Shown here in pieces: positions 39,601 to 51,317 of a stretch of 64,000 nucleotides of DNA. Both the position numbers and the translations under genes were made by a program. The stretch's first letter is position 1, and each line of letters opens with the position of its first letter. A model generated the notes under the pieces. The model saw only the letters and a list, made by a program, of their open reading frames with translations. It did not search any database and was not told where the DNA came from. The DNA comes from Anarhynchus alexandrinus (Eukaryota > Chordata > Aves > Charadriiformes > Charadriidae). The DNA is taken from contig VUYV01000226.1 of NCBI GenBank assembly GCA_008711295.1, positions 122,554 through 186,553 on the forward strand, written 5' to 3'.

Positions 39601-40286
39601 CTTCTGTAATAATAGCTAAAGGTTGCAGCTTCAGGAAGGACCCTGTGTATTGAACTCAATGATGTATTTATTTACAGTAGCTCTCAAGTATATATTTGAA
39701 CCCTGTTGACATAAAGCCTCCAAGTGCTGTCACAGACAAGGCCTGCATGGCTTCTCCTGTCACTGATTTGAACGGGAACAAGATCATACTCTCCATGCAA
39801 GGCTGGTTATAGATGCAGATAAATTGTGTAGCTCCTCACAGCAACAAGCTACCATGGGTGGTGAAATGGCCCAAGCCAGGCTTCCTGCCAATCTGGTAGT
39901 GGGACCCTGGAAAAGCAGGCTGGCTCCCTGCTGAAGGAAGAGTTAGAACATGTGGGAGTACAGGTGTTGCTGGAGCTGGGGATGGTGGCTAACATCACCA
40001 TCAGTCCTTGCCCCTTCTATCTTTCGAGCCACAGCCTCCCCTGCTTTCCATTTCCGTTTCCCCTCCGAACTCCTTTTGACACAGGAGGAGCAGCCTTGTT
40101 CCAGCCAGGAAGGCACGCTGCGTGCAAGACATGGTCTTTCAGCAAAGATGTGCTAAAGGTGTTTGTCATCCTCTGACAGCACATGCTTCTGTGAGATAAA
40201 GTGCAACAATAGCTCTATAATAACTGTTGGTTTATGTCTTTTTTTTTTCCCTTCTGCTTCCTTTTCTAGTTTATTTCTCCACTTGA
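30549..40286 (+). CDS. VAMP1: VAMP1-like synaptobrevin (R-SNARE), four coding exons
   Basis: Synaptobrevins are vesicle R-SNAREs that pair with syntaxin and SNAP-25 to drive fusion of synaptic and secretory vesicles. Coding exons are join(30549..30663,36784..36942,38038..38089,40270..40286); the first exon, with most of the start codon, was not located. The predicted protein is about 114 residues, the usual size. Residues 2-30 are Pro/Ala/Ser-rich. The SNARE motif follows (RLQQTQ, then VVDIM through [10 protein letters not shown]), with the zero-layer Arg in VLERDQK near residue 54. QF at 74-75 is the site cleaved by tetanus and B-type clostridial neurotoxins. A hydrophobic anchor ([18 protein letters not shown]) ends in YFST. 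The NCK before the anchor and the SAPAP N-terminus favour VAMP1 over VAMP2 (NLK) or VAMP3 (shorter N-terminus, different anchor). Introns sit at the family's conserved positions. Confidence 0.95.
31438..33412 (-). mobile_element. CR1 LINE, 2-kb antisense copy in VAMP1 intron 2
   Basis: This is a long 5'-truncated CR1 in minus orientation, about 2 kb. Its 3' end is at the left ('agaatcacagtatggtaggg', complement of the CR1 tail, followed by 'ggttggaagggacctt'). Its truncated 5' side is at about 33412, in the region between endonuclease and reverse transcriptase. It covers the whole reverse-transcriptase domain but the frame is broken repeatedly. The copy is clearly older than the one at 21.4-22.2 kb. 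It is antisense to VAMP1. Confidence 0.95.
31484..33384 (-). pseudogene. Broken CR1 ORF2 (reverse transcriptase)
   Basis: Decayed CR1 ORF2 pieces lie in several minus-strand frames. 33384-32746 (212 codons) holds the pre-RT region ([38 protein letters not shown]) and the start of the RT ([24 protein letters not shown]). 32446-32249 holds the palm block [20 protein letters not shown] and an SADDTKLGG motif, where FADD is usual. 32209-32009 holds CRVLHLG. 32046-31756 holds [32 protein letters not shown] and [13 protein letters not shown]. The remains to 31484 are the C-terminal end. Frame breaks between these blocks show that it is not functional. Confidence 0.9.
35133..35250. repeat. 41-bp tandem repeat, about 2.9 copies
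   Basis: Three adjoining units start at 35133, 35174 and 35215, each beginning TCAATGAGTT and containing a C-rich 'aacccaccccc' core. They differ at a few bases, and the third lacks a C. They lie inside the minus-strand LTR, in its presumed U3, where repeated enhancer units are common. Confidence 0.9.
35482..35545. repeat. 32-bp direct repeat, two copies
   Basis: Two units start at 35482 and 35514. Both begin CATAGCAAGCACACA and end TTAGCTGAAGC, and they differ at only a few positions. They lie near the 5' end (minus-strand sense) of the LTR and probably form a second repeated U3 module. Confidence 0.88.
36784..36942 (+). CDS. VAMP1: VAMP1 coding exon 3 (SNARE motif)
   Basis: This exon of 159 bp (exactly 53 codons) lies between a 'tttgcag' acceptor and an AAG|gtaagg donor. 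It encodes almost the whole R-SNARE helix from VVDIM to the KYWWKNCK juxtamembrane segment. The zero-layer Arg (VLERDQK) and the QF pair in AGASQFETS are present. The usual SELDDRADA reads SELDNRADA here, a D-to-N change. The length equals that of the corresponding exon in other synaptobrevin genes. Confidence 0.97.
36943..38037 (+). other. VAMP1: VAMP1 intron 3
   Basis: This 1.1-kb intron has a GTAAGG donor, a long pyrimidine tract and a 'tttacag' acceptor. I see no repeats or other genes in it. Confidence 0.93.
38038..38089 (+). CDS. VAMP1: VAMP1 coding exon 4 (membrane anchor)
   Basis: This 52-bp exon encodes [17 protein letters not shown] plus the first base of the next codon, followed by a GTGAGT donor at 38090. 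This is the hydrophobic tail anchor that holds synaptobrevin in the vesicle membrane. Spliced to exon 5 the codon becomes ATT (Ile). If the intron is retained, the frame reads Ser-Glu-stop at once. Confidence 0.95.
38090..40269 (+). other. VAMP1: VAMP1 intron 4
   Basis: This 2.2-kb intron has a GTGAGT donor, a strong pyrimidine tract at about 40240-40267 and a 'tctag' acceptor. No repeat family is recognised inside. Reading through the donor gives an in-frame stop (TAA at 38095-38097) two codons into the intron. Confidence 0.92.
40270..40286 (+). CDS. VAMP1: VAMP1 terminal coding exon 5
   Basis: The last coding piece is 17 bp. With one base from exon 4 it encodes I-Y-F-S-T and the stop TGA (40284-40286). 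The YFST end is typical of vertebrate synaptobrevin 1/2. The exon continues as 3' UTR. Confidence 0.93.
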
Positions 40287-40873
40287 AAAAGCGAAGAAGG
40301 AAGACTTGGCGCAACTTTGTTCATATCAACCAATGATATCAGTGTTCCTTTGTTGAACTCCGCTTTTTAATTCCCAGTGTCTTGGGATTTTTGCTTGTAA
40401 TAACCCATAAGCATTCAGTGTGGTGTGTTTTGGAATTCTGTTGTTTCCACAAGAAACTGTACCAGCTAAATACTGCCAAGTAGTTCCATACACTGTCTTA
40501 TCACTGTGTCTTAAAATGTGTACGCACTGACCTTCAGAAACTGTAGTATACAAAAAGCATCCTAAACATCTCAGAATCAGAGAATGCAGCTATGGGGAAG
40601 CTCCTGCTTAAAAGGACACTGTCAGGTGGATTGGACCCAAATCTAAGGTTGCAGCAAACATTAGGGCCAAAATTCTTAATCTGAGCACCTACAGTTGGAT
40701 GGCAAAATCCACTATCAGATGTAACTTTCTGAGGTAGTATTTGCTACTCCCATTGAAAAGAGTGGTACCTAGAAGTATTCATGTAAAACATCTTATTTCA
40801 ACTTAGCCAATCAAACACAGAATTTTTTTGATATTAGTTGTAGCATCCAAGTCTAAAAACATTGCCTGCAGAA

Positions 40874-40879
40874 AATAAA
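40874..40879 (+). terminator. Candidate polyadenylation signal AATAAA
   Basis: This is the first canonical AATAAA after the VAMP1 stop codon, about 0.6 kb downstream. It is a candidate for a short 3' UTR isoform; no transcript evidence is available. Confidence 0.35.
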
Positions 40880-41292
40880 TAGGACTGGATTATCATCTTT
40901 TATGGATTTAAATTTTTCCTTATGGGGTGTTCTGTACAACCAGGATGGCCTCAATATGAAAGCCAGGAAGAAAACTGTATGACAACCAAAAAAGCATTAG
41001 CTAGCACAATCTTGAAAAAGCCTAGTAAAATGCAAAAATGCTAATACAAGCATCATAAATGACCAAGATACAGACTCTTGCTAAAAACTGAAGGCACTGT
41101 TTGTCAGACTTCATGGGACTCTCTTGAATGCCAGTTCCCAGTATTTACGGCCCTAACTTAAAGCACATGAACAATTTTGGTGATGTCTGTGGCTTCCCAG
41201 CACAATTGTAGGAAGCTACCTCTGCACCATTTTGCAGAAATAGTCCCCACTGTGTGGACCGTTCAAAAATCAGGAAGAAAAAGGTATGGGTA

Positions 41293-41298
41293 AATAAA
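41293..41298 (+). terminator. Candidate polyadenylation signal AATAAA
   Basis: This is a second canonical hexamer about 1 kb after the VAMP1 stop codon. A (TG)n tract lies about 125 bp further on and could contribute a GU-rich downstream element, though it is rather distant for that. Confidence 0.3.
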
Positions 41299-41422
41299 GG
41301 AAATAGCGGAGAGAGGCTGAGAAAGGGAAGGGTGCCTAGCAAAGCTTTCCCGGAGAGGAGGAAGGCAGAGAAACATTGTTCCAAAGTGGTGGTGTTAATA
41401 GGCTTTTTAAAAATTTAATCTC

Positions 41423-41443
41423 TGTGTGTGTGTGTGTGTGTGT
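41423..41443. repeat. (TG)n microsatellite
   Basis: About ten uninterrupted TG dinucleotides are visible. The tract is downstream of the candidate VAMP1 polyadenylation sites and could be polymorphic in length. Confidence 0.95.
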
Positions 41444-44400
41444 TTATAGTTCATGGTCTATAGTGTCTTCTTTGTAAAGTGCTCAGCTGAGATATTTTTC
41501 ATACTCAATTAGTTTAAACTAACATTTGATGTAATTAAGAGAAATGATATATTGCAGTTTGGGAGAAAGTTCTTGTACGCTATTGTTGTATAGTTTCTCC
41601 CAAATGTTGAATTCCTTGTTTTTATTTTTTCAAACACTGAATAGTTTAATCATTGTTAACCAAAGTAAAAATGAATTATCAAATTTTGAGCCAGGAAATT
41701 CTGAAAGGTTCTTTTTAGAATAACTTCTTCAGAATTTCTAAGACATTCGTAGAATTAAAAAAAAAAGGTTGGGTTTTTTCTTTTTTTTTGGTCCACAATT
41801 TAATTAGGGCATAGAAATGGTGATAATAGTTGTATATATAATAGATTGATAATAGAGTGCTCCACTGTGGAGCATCTCTCTTGACATGGTCTTGGATTAA
41901 AAACCAGAGACCCAGACCAGTTCGTTGCAGTGGATGTATATACAAATTGTGCTTAAGTAGAATTTTGCAGAGAGAATAAGCAAAGACGAGTTGAAAGATT
42001 CCAGTTGCATTTTTTTCCCTATATATTTATTACTTCATATTCACATGTACTGTTTCATATCATTAAGTAGTAGGTGGCCACAGTCTTAATGAAACCTAAC
42101 TTTGAAAGTTACTAATGTGCTACTGGACTTCCTGGTATGCCCTGTTCACTTCAGCCCTTCAGCGAAGTGAGTATATAAACAACTGTAAGATCCTCATGGG
42201 CCAGACAGAAAACTCTGCTGTTATTAAGGGCCTGACTCCACGAGGTGCCACAACTGAATGCTATGTATAATTGAGCCTTTGCTGGAAAAGGAATAAGCTG
42301 TCCAACTTCAGGATCCTTTTTAAACTACTAAGATATTTGGCTAGCTGATATGAAAGAATTGCCTCCTAAGAGTGAGACCCTGCCACCCATACCCATGTTG
42401 AGAATGGCTTGATCCTCACAGGGCTTCTCTATGGGAATGCTGAAAGGACTCATGAGATGAAGATGGCTTTCACTAGAGATGGTACGATCAGTAAGGTTAT
42501 ATGCTGATACAGATCCTTAATGTAGACAGTGCCTTCTCCTATGAGAGTATGAACTGTCAGCTGATACGGCTGCAAATACACATCACAGGGTTTGAATCCT
42601 CTAGCTATTGAATCCTCTAGCTACAAAGATGCAAAGTTTCCAAATGAAACTGTAATGAAACTGATGTAAGGATGCATAGCTTACATCCTCCTAGCTAATG
42701 TGTCTCCAGCAAGTTGATAACCAAAGTGGGAGCTTTAGGTGAGAGTGGAGAAGAGAAGCTGCTGGTTGTGGAATGTGTACTCATTCTCCCTCAAAACAGC
42801 ACCTAATGGGGATGACTGCTAAATGTTGGTGCAAATTTGCAAGGAAGAGTTTAGTCAAGAAACCTAGCCTCTAGTGGGTTGTGAAATGTTTGTGAAGAGA
42901 CAATTTCCTCCTGTGTGTGTATGACATATGCTAAATTAACGTGTTTAACTCTTTTAAGTTGTTTGCATATAGTGTGTTCATGAATGCTCAATGTTTGCTA
43001 GTTGTGCTGTGCTGGTTGGTTGCAGTTGTGAAGATAAGCCATGTAACATTGTTAATTCAGCCCAGGAAGCATTAACAAGTATGTCCTTTCCCGATGCACA
43101 GACCCAGCATTGAACTGCTCCTGCAGAGGGTTAATTCTTCTCCATGGAGAATATGGTAATATAGGACTCTTCAGGGTCATAGATTGTGCAACACCATCAC
43201 GTATATGTAGACTGGTACAGAGGACAATCTATATAAACACAGTTGGAGATCTTATTTGTGTTGAAGCCGGGATTGATTGCTTTCCACTCACTGCCTCTAC
43301 ATTTAAAATGTCCATACATAGTTACAACTGGCTACATGTAAATTCCCCATGAAAAGGTTGACTCATTCTTGTTTAGTCAGCACTGATTAGCATTTCAATT
43401 ACTGGGTAGAATTTAACCTACTACTCTTCATCACTAACTACTGCTCAGACTTGGGCTGGTAAAAAGGCACAAAAGGGCTTTCTTTTACCCACTCCCCAGC
43501 AAACTCTCAGGGGACTGCAAAGCTGATTGCTTTCTGACTGCCATCTTGGGAACTGAACTGAAAACTTCTCTGGCTAAAAGCAAGGATTTTGATAGCTTTA
43601 GCCAGAGTTAGACATTGTCTGAGATTTGCATATTCTATCCTTATAAAAAGTGCTTACTATTCCTCTGATTTCTGGGCTACAGCTGTACAGCTAGGATACT
43701 AGCATGATATGCCATTCAGAAACAGCATAGCTGAAACAGGATGGTTAGGAGCTGGTCTGTGTTTGTACTACAGCTGCTGTTTGGCTTGCCAATGAATGCC
43801 ATCAGCTTCTGAGGTTGAAGAAGTGTTATTTGCATCTGCTATCCACAGGCTAATAAGGTCCTGCTTGACCATTACATGTTCTTCCTTCTAATTTTGCTCA
43901 CTTTGCAACAACATAAATGTGGCTTTAAACCTAAAAAATTGGTACACAGAATTTGCAGGAGCAAGTAGTGTGGAAGCCCAAACAGGACACTTGACCTGTT
44001 TTCACTTAACAACATTATGTAACTGCACAGTCAATCCAACATAGTCCAACATAATCCAATATTATTAGAAGGAGGAGGGGAGAACCTGATAAAGGTTCTG
44101 AATGTAACCTAGGGTCTCTAGGACAAAAAGTGATTTAGAAATGTAGTCAGTTTGATTTTTAAAGCTGGCACTACTGGAACCTCCACGGGGTTAGCCCTGG
44201 AAACAGCTCAGGCAAGCAAAATACCTGGCTTTTTTCTTTTTAAATAGTGATCGACCACAATGACAGAAGAACAGGACAGTATTAGCTGTGCAAGGAATTA
44301 ATTAAAACAGCCACAATCTGCTATGGGTTTTTTTGGGTAGCAAGGCCTTTCAAAATTCTTCTGTTTCTGTGTCTCATTTCTGTCACTGCTCCTCTGACAG

Positions 44401-45135
44401 GGCTTCACATAACTTCAATTTTATGAACAGTTGAGCTACTTCTTGTCTGAATACAATAAATTTTAGCTCTTAAGACCAAGTTCATGACCTGACATCTATG
44501 TTAGAGCACACCTGCAAAATGGTGATGTCTGCTTCTCAGAAGTGCAGCTACCATGAGAGACTCAAACTTCAGGAACTTTTAGCTCAGATGTTACTCAACT
44601 CTCTTTCATGGTTTCACACAGTAAGGTTTTCTCTATTCCATGAGAGGTTATCCACCCAGTGGGAGTATGTATAATTTTTTTTTTTTTTTGACAGCACCTC
44701 AATTGCACATGTTGGTGCTAGACCTTTGTGAAGAAACTAGAGAGCACTTGGGCGTGATCCAGGATTTAGATCTCAACCCTGCTTCTCCTGCCCTTTAAAC
44801 AGGGAAGAGGGCTAAACCAGTAGCCATATAAGGCACTGGGCTCACTCCCAATGTACACAGTGAGTATTGGAGAAAGACCTCGAAGAGACCAAAGTCTCTT
44901 TGGTCTGGATTCACATCTTGATCTGAACTTTAGACCCATAACAGATCATAACCTTTGGGCCCCCTATGTAGTCAGAAGAGTGAGATGCTCTTCCAGCCAG
45001 TTATTCCTCTCACTTAACTTAGTTCCCTCTTGCTAGACAAGACACATTTGAGCATGTGTTTCTTCATGCAAGAGAAAGCACAAGCACCCTCAAATTATCT
45101 CCTTTAAAAGTAAAACCAAAAGGGCTGAAGAATGT

Positions 45136-45336
45136 ATCATAGAATTGTCTAGGTTGGAAGGTTAAGATCGTCAAGTCTAACCATCAGCCAAACACTGCCA
45201 AAACCACCACTAAACCATGTCTCTAAGCACCATGTCTACCTGTCTTTTAAATACCTCCAGGGATGGTGATTCAACCAGTTCCCTGGGTAGCCTGTTCCAA
45301 TGTTTGCTAGTTTGAAAAAAATGAATTGTACCTAAA
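45136..45336 (-). mobile_element. Old CR1 3'-end fragment
   Basis: The minus-strand CR1 3' end is recognisable from 'atcatagaattg', 'aggttggaag', 'atacctccagggatggtgat' and 'cctgggtagcctgttccaat'. It is heavily diverged and only about 0.2 kb. Limits are approximate. Confidence 0.88.
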
Positions 45337-48300
45337 GAAATGATTGGCTGAAGATTTCTCAGATGGTGACGCAATTTTCAGGAGGGATACTAGATTGGGA
45401 TGTATGAAACAATCAAACCAGAACCTCACTTCAATTGTTCTTTCTTCATCTAGGCTCTTTCAGAAACACTTCTCTATTCCACTTCAAGAAAGTATTTTGT
45501 TCTTCTCTTCAGCTAATTTCCCTTCCTTATTTCATTAATGTATGTCTCCATTGAGAGAGAGAAGTAGCTCTTTTTCTCCATTGAGAACCAGAAGACTGTC
45601 TGCCTTTAAACACATGCATAAAAAGAGATCTGAGCCACCCAAGGAGTTTACCTTTCTTCCCGATGCACTGACATTTAAAAGCTACATCTTACAATAAAGC
45701 AGAAAAACTGTGGCAGTCCAGTTACATGCAGTTTTGGTGGAGTAAACACTTGATTATTCAACAATGAGTCATTTCTGCAGTAACCTCATTCTGTCATGAC
45801 TGTATCACATCTGCTAACTCTCCAAAGCAAAAATCATAACCTGTACTGGTTTAAAACATGAATACAGCCTCGTGGTTCATACGTAACACTCTATTCAACC
45901 AAAGAAACCATGTGCTAGAAGTTTAAAAGGGCAAAATACTTGTTCTCAAAGAGAAAGTATCATAGAGAACAACAGAGATAATTATGAAAAAAGCTTCTCC
46001 ATTCTTTAGCTCTTCTCACAGTAGCTGGCTTCTCCATTATTCTTCAAGTCTCTCTTCGTTCTCTTAGCAAGCCTTTGTGTTTTTGGAGTGTATTGTATTT
46101 GGAACATAGCATATTTGGGCTAGGGTTGTTCTGCTGCCCTCTGAGTTGACTCCCCGCCTTCTGCCATACTGTTATTGTTGACCTCAATCAGAGCTGAGGC
46201 AGGCCTGAGTGGAGCAGAACCTCTTCCCCATAATGCCCTGATGTCCTCAAACCAGCCTCCGCTGATGGGATGAGAACACTGGAGGCAGAATATGGCTCCT
46301 GGATCTTAATTTGGTTCAAAATTATGTGATACAGAAGACAGCTCCTGACTGCTAGACAACAGCTTTTTTGCTAAACTACTTTAATTGTAACATTGCAATT
46401 TTAATTAAAGGTATTTAACATTTCTTGTAACAGTAATTTCATCAATTTTGATTGAAAAGAGAGGAAACAGCAAATAAGGATAGTGTGATAATGACAAGAT
46501 ATTAAATTGGGAAACGGTTTAAGTGAAATACAGCCAACATTCAGTAAACTCCTTTTTATAAGTGGCTATACCTAAGAGCACCTTTCGTATGTTAAAACTA
46601 AATAGTGCTAGTCTGTTAAAGTGCATATGGACTACTACTTAACATGAACTATGACAAATAGTAGTTGAATTTAATTCCTTTCAATTTTTCTTGAAAATGC
46701 AGGAGATATATGCAGGAAGAATGATCTAGTATTTTTTGCAGAGAGCGCCATTTGGGGCGTACCATCCAAAAACATGCTGCTTTTGTCAGCTGCAGAACTG
46801 GTTGAAGACTTAAGTCAAATAAGGGCTCCAGAGTGCTTGGTGCAGTAAAGATATGTACTGAATTCCCACTTTGTTGTACAGCACTTTGATCTGCCAGTAA
46901 TTAAATCTTTTTGACATAGCATGATTATTTTTCTTACCCATGTTCCACTCTAGTATTTATCCTTGTCCACTAATGAATGGTCTAAGGACAGGATGGAAAA
47001 TCACTTTGCTGAATCCATTACATTCCTGTCATGTATATGTGAACATGTGGTGGTGGTCTGAGCTTATGTAATGAAAAGAGTTTAAGAGAATTAAGAGGTC
47101 TCAATATTTTAATCTATCCTTTGAAATTAATTTCTCCCCTGACAAGCTGCAGGTTTGTTTAAAGTAAGAGTAAATAATGGCAGCTGCTGTTGTTTTCTTT
47201 GTAAGATCAATTTTTGAGATAGTGCATATAATGGAGACATAAATTCATAGATGCACAATGCATAATTGTTTTCAGAAGTTCAGCTATTAATATTTATAGT
47301 ATTAACCTGAAGGTTTGCAATGATTTCTCCATTAGTCATGGTAGTGTTGGCTGGACCTGAAAACTCAGTGGTCAGCATGGCTACCATGTTGCTAGCAAGC
47401 TAAAGGGTACTAAATAATGCAAGTTCAGCCTTTCATGAAACTTAAAGGGAAAAAAAAGATTCTGAATAAAAGTACAAATGTATAGTAAAGGCCATGGATA
47501 TACAGTTTAGCCATTACTTATTTAAGCATTATTTATCTATTATTTAAGCAATTACCAGCTATACAAATAATCAAATAATTAGCTTCCAAAGGCTATTTAT
47601 TAATGAAAGGACACTATTTCATTAGAAATGCTAAGTTCAATTTATGTTCCATTTGCTTTTTCCCCAGATTGGAAATAAAATAAAATGCTAATGTAGCGAA
47701 GACACACTCACAGGTCTGCACAATAAAATGTTACTGATAGCCCACTACTTGTCATGAAAAACATCATTACTTTGTCTTGTAAATGAAAAATCCTCCCTCC
47801 CCCAACCACATACGTAGTAAAATGTTAGTCACATTATGTATATCAGCACTACTGAAAGATTAGAAATTAGTGCCTCCTACTCAAGAGCGGGGCTTAAAAA
47901 CATCCTTTGTCTGTCGCAAAAATACATTTTAAGGGGGAAACACCAACTGTTGTAGAGGTTATATTTTTATTTGACAACTCCTATTCTTTTTTCCTCCCCC
48001 TTTCCAAAAGAAGTGCTTATATACGTAGACAGGCATTTGCCATTTGGGTGATATGTTCTCTTTCCAAGTATGAAGGAGAAGAAATGTAGCCAGTATCTAC
48101 TGTGAGCAACCTTTAGTTTGTTTTGCAGCATAAAAAATTCTCTTAGTGGCAATGTATGAACTCTCATTATAAACTTGTTTTAGTCATTGCAGGAAATGAG
48201 TTTGTAGCCAGCTAATTAGTATTTTCCTTAATGACTTATGCTTGAGTCTTAACACCAAAAAGCAGCTTCTGGAGGTGCTATCTAATCAGTTCAGCCCTGT

Positions 48301-48527
48301 AGACTTAGAATGGACAGATGGCTGAGTATTTTATACTCTCTGGACTGGAGTGAAGCACAAAGCATGCCCTGTTCTAGAAGCAACTTCCATATGTGCTTAC
48401 GCAGACACAGAATTTCCATTCTCTCTTTAAGACAACAAAACCCCCTAATTTCTCCTTACTAAATCCAGGCCTGATACGGAATCCGTGCCATGTTCTAATT
48501 CAGGAGAGGAAAAGCCTTTCCTTTGAA

Positions 48528-48690
48528 TGACAGAAAAATTAGGTTGGAAAGGACCCCTGGGGTTTACCTAGTCCAATCTCCTGCTTGAAGCAGGGCCACC
48601 TTTGAGGTTGGATCAGGTTGCACAGTTCGTCTTGATGAGTTTTGAAAGTCTCCAAGGATGGTGATTCCACAGTGATTTCTGCCATTGGAT
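48528..48690 (-). mobile_element. Old CR1 3'-end fragment
   Basis: The minus-strand CR1 fragment shows 'aggttggaaaggacccctgg', 'cctagtccaatctcctgctt', 'agcagggccacc' and 'ctccaaggatggtgattcca'. It is diverged and short. The open frame at 48539-48739 on the minus strand is a decayed piece of the CR1 3' end, not a gene. The right-hand limit is uncertain. Confidence 0.85.
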
Positions 48691-49714
48691 ATACTCTCTG
48701 CTCTATCAAGATTGATAAAAGTGCAGCATGCACCTTCATAAGCGTATGTGGTTTATGTTTTTGCCTTTTTTTTGTGCACTGATCCGATTAGAGTCAAATT
48801 CAGATCTAGTGGGATTAAGTGCAACCCCCATTTTTCAAAGAGCTTCCCGTAACATTAAGAACTTTTCTTTCTTCCTCGTTTACACTGGACTAAGCCAGAT
48901 CTGATGAAACTGAGGATATCAGTGCATTGTCTCCCCTCTGTGTATGTGAAGCTTGCTCCTCTGACACTGAAGCTGAGGATAGGCATAGGATCAGATTCAT
49001 GACATCTGGTAAAGTCTAGTTCTGTACTGTCTGAGGTCAGTGACAAAAGCTTGATTGGCTACTAAGTTACTACACTGGCACCAAAGAAAGAAGAGGATTT
49101 ATTAAGATTACTATTTCTCCTCACAAGTTACCTTAGCAGTGCCACCCCGCTTTCAAATGCTGCTGGAATGGCAATGCAAAAGAAAAACCTTTCTTCTACC
49201 TCTTTCCTTTCAATTCTTCAAGCTTTACTTCCTCTAATAGGAATAACCAGAAATAAGTTTTCAGTTGTCCTTTTAAAAACTAAACTCCAGACCAGATCTT
49301 TTATTGCATCCTTTTAAAGGCCACACAGTAGTGTTAAGCTATGTAGTAATGCACTCAGAAAGGTTCTGAAAGTCTGTACTGAGAATAGCATCTCTCATTC
49401 ATAGACTCAGCTGTACTGAGCAAGTAATTGTGATTTGTGCCTCTACAGAAAACATTCCATTTGCATCTTATTAGAGCTACCTGGGGAGGAAAAATAACAT
49501 TGTGGAGACCAGGACATTTCTTAAAGTGCTTTACCTGGAGGTCAGTGGAATTCCATTTATAAATGATGAATGCATGCATTTTGATGCTAAAATTGTGATG
49601 ACTTACAAAGTTTGATATTACTGTACTTTTCTGTGGACAGTGATTTTTTTTTTTTGAGTGGTGAACATATTTTCCAAGGATATCATAAACATTTGTAACA
49701 TATATGTTTGTGCC

Positions 49715-49720
49715 AATAAA
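49715..49720 (+). terminator. Isolated AATAAA in a T-rich context
   Basis: The hexamer is preceded by 'gtttgtgcc' and followed within 30 bp by T-rich sequence ('gctttttgtatcattt'), the arrangement expected at a real cleavage site. If the VAMP1 3' UTR is very long, or an unrecognised transcript ends here, this would be the place. No other support exists. Confidence 0.2.
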
Positions 49721-51317
49721 TCTCGTTTTAAGAAGTTGCTTTTTGTATCATTTCGGTTCCCAATACACACACTTTAAGGACAGTTAAGCAGCTTCAGCTT
49801 TCACTCCCTCTCTGTGTAAAGTGCTAAAAACTTCTGGAAATTAAGATTTTCTAATTCACACTGAGTTTTTATATATTCAGTCTAATAGAAAAGAAAAAAA
49901 CCCACTTCTGTTGTATAAATAATGACGAACTCTGTACAAAAAGGGGGAGGGGAGACAGTGGCACAACCATTAAAGAACTGTGAAGAGGTGCAGATGGGAG
50001 AATGTGTTTAGCGCATTTGACCTTATTCTTAGCTTTCTTAATGGTAACATATGTTTTCTTTTCAATAGGGCACAGTTAACTCAGGCAACTCATTGCCACA
50101 AGACACTGTTAATTCAAAAATTTGGTGTACTTTGGACACATTTTTCAAATGAAGAAAGAAGGATTCTCTGTGGGAGAGATATGGACCCTCTTGCAAGGTC
50201 ATCTTGTGCCTTAACTTGAGGCAGCTGATCCTGGCCACTAGTGTGATGGCTTAACGGGGCATGGTAACTGCTGCCATCATTATTCCTAATGAGTAACTAA
50301 GCTCTTTGAAGGGACAAAAGTGGGAAGCTGCTTTTCTCCCCCTCCTAGTGACTACACCTACCTTTTAAAATATATAAGCATCACAGTAACTCCTGGGTGG
50401 CTCTAAACCTTCGTGCATATGAGACATTATTCTCATTCAATGGCTTTTCTAATTTTGTTGCAAATCAACTCAGCATATATAAAGGGCACAGTATTGTCTC
50501 TCCCCACCCAAACACACCAAAACCAGGTAATGTCAAGATGCCTTCTTGTATGACAGTGCTTTATTAGTAAAACTATAGACTTTTCCTTGGCAAGTCTTAG
50601 CATACCTGGCAATAAATTGGGGGCACTTTGAGTCTAGAAGGAGGAGCTGGGAAAAAGCAATCACTGATTTCATACAGTGCATATTCTAGTCTACATGGAA
50701 TAGCAAATAAGGACTAAGTGAGAGGGTGAATTATGTTGATTGATGCATATGAATGTGATATTGAAGAACACAGGAAACTGATCAAAGCCAAAATGAGGCT
50801 TATGCTAATAATTAAGAGACCACAATGGGCTAATACTCCATTAGCATTCTTATAGTCAGGTTGCGTAGTTAGCTCAGTTTTGTTGAAATAAGATGTTCCA
50901 ATTTCTGATTTTTGAGCTTACAGAGAATTCTAGCCAATGATAAAACCAAGTGAAAATGAAATTATATGTAATGTAATGGAGAGATTAAGGTGGATATGGC
51001 AGAATCAGTAAGATTATATGAAAAATCTAACGTATTTTTGCATGCTGTTCAGATAGCAGATTTGCATAATTCATGGAAGTTCAGGGAGCAAAAGGAAGGA
51101 TTGCTTTTTAGGGGTTACTAAGTTATATGGGGTGAAGAGCTCTGGGACTTGTGTATGCTTTGGAAATTCAATAGAAGACAGTTCAAAGACAAAACAAACC
51201 TTGAAGTGACTGTCTATATACTGTGCTTTGCGAGCTGAAGTACGTGGAGGTAAGTGAATGAATAAGATGCTTTTAAGTGCTCCTGACAGTTCTAAAATGT
51301 AAAAAAAAAAGTCTCAC

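Larger units (their letters stand above)
40287..41298 (+). other. VAMP1: VAMP1 3' UTR (minimum candidate extent)
   Basis: Sequence after the stop codon has no further exon signal. AATAAA hexamers occur at 40874-40879 and 41293-41298. Either could be the polyadenylation signal; others occur much further downstream (for example 49715-49720). Which is used cannot be told from sequence alone, so the right-hand limit is provisional. Confidence 0.45.

Noticed and set aside
30549..40286. Assignment of the synaptobrevin to VAMP2 or VAMP3
   Set aside because: The MMIILGV...YFST end resembles VAMP2, but the KNCK juxtamembrane residues and SAPAP N-terminus fit VAMP1. VAMP3 has a shorter N-terminus and a different anchor. 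The choice is from remembered family features, so a phylogeny would settle it.
42594..42622. Short tandem duplication 'gaatcctctagcta'
   Set aside because: Two copies of a short unit with no wider structure; ordinary replication slippage.
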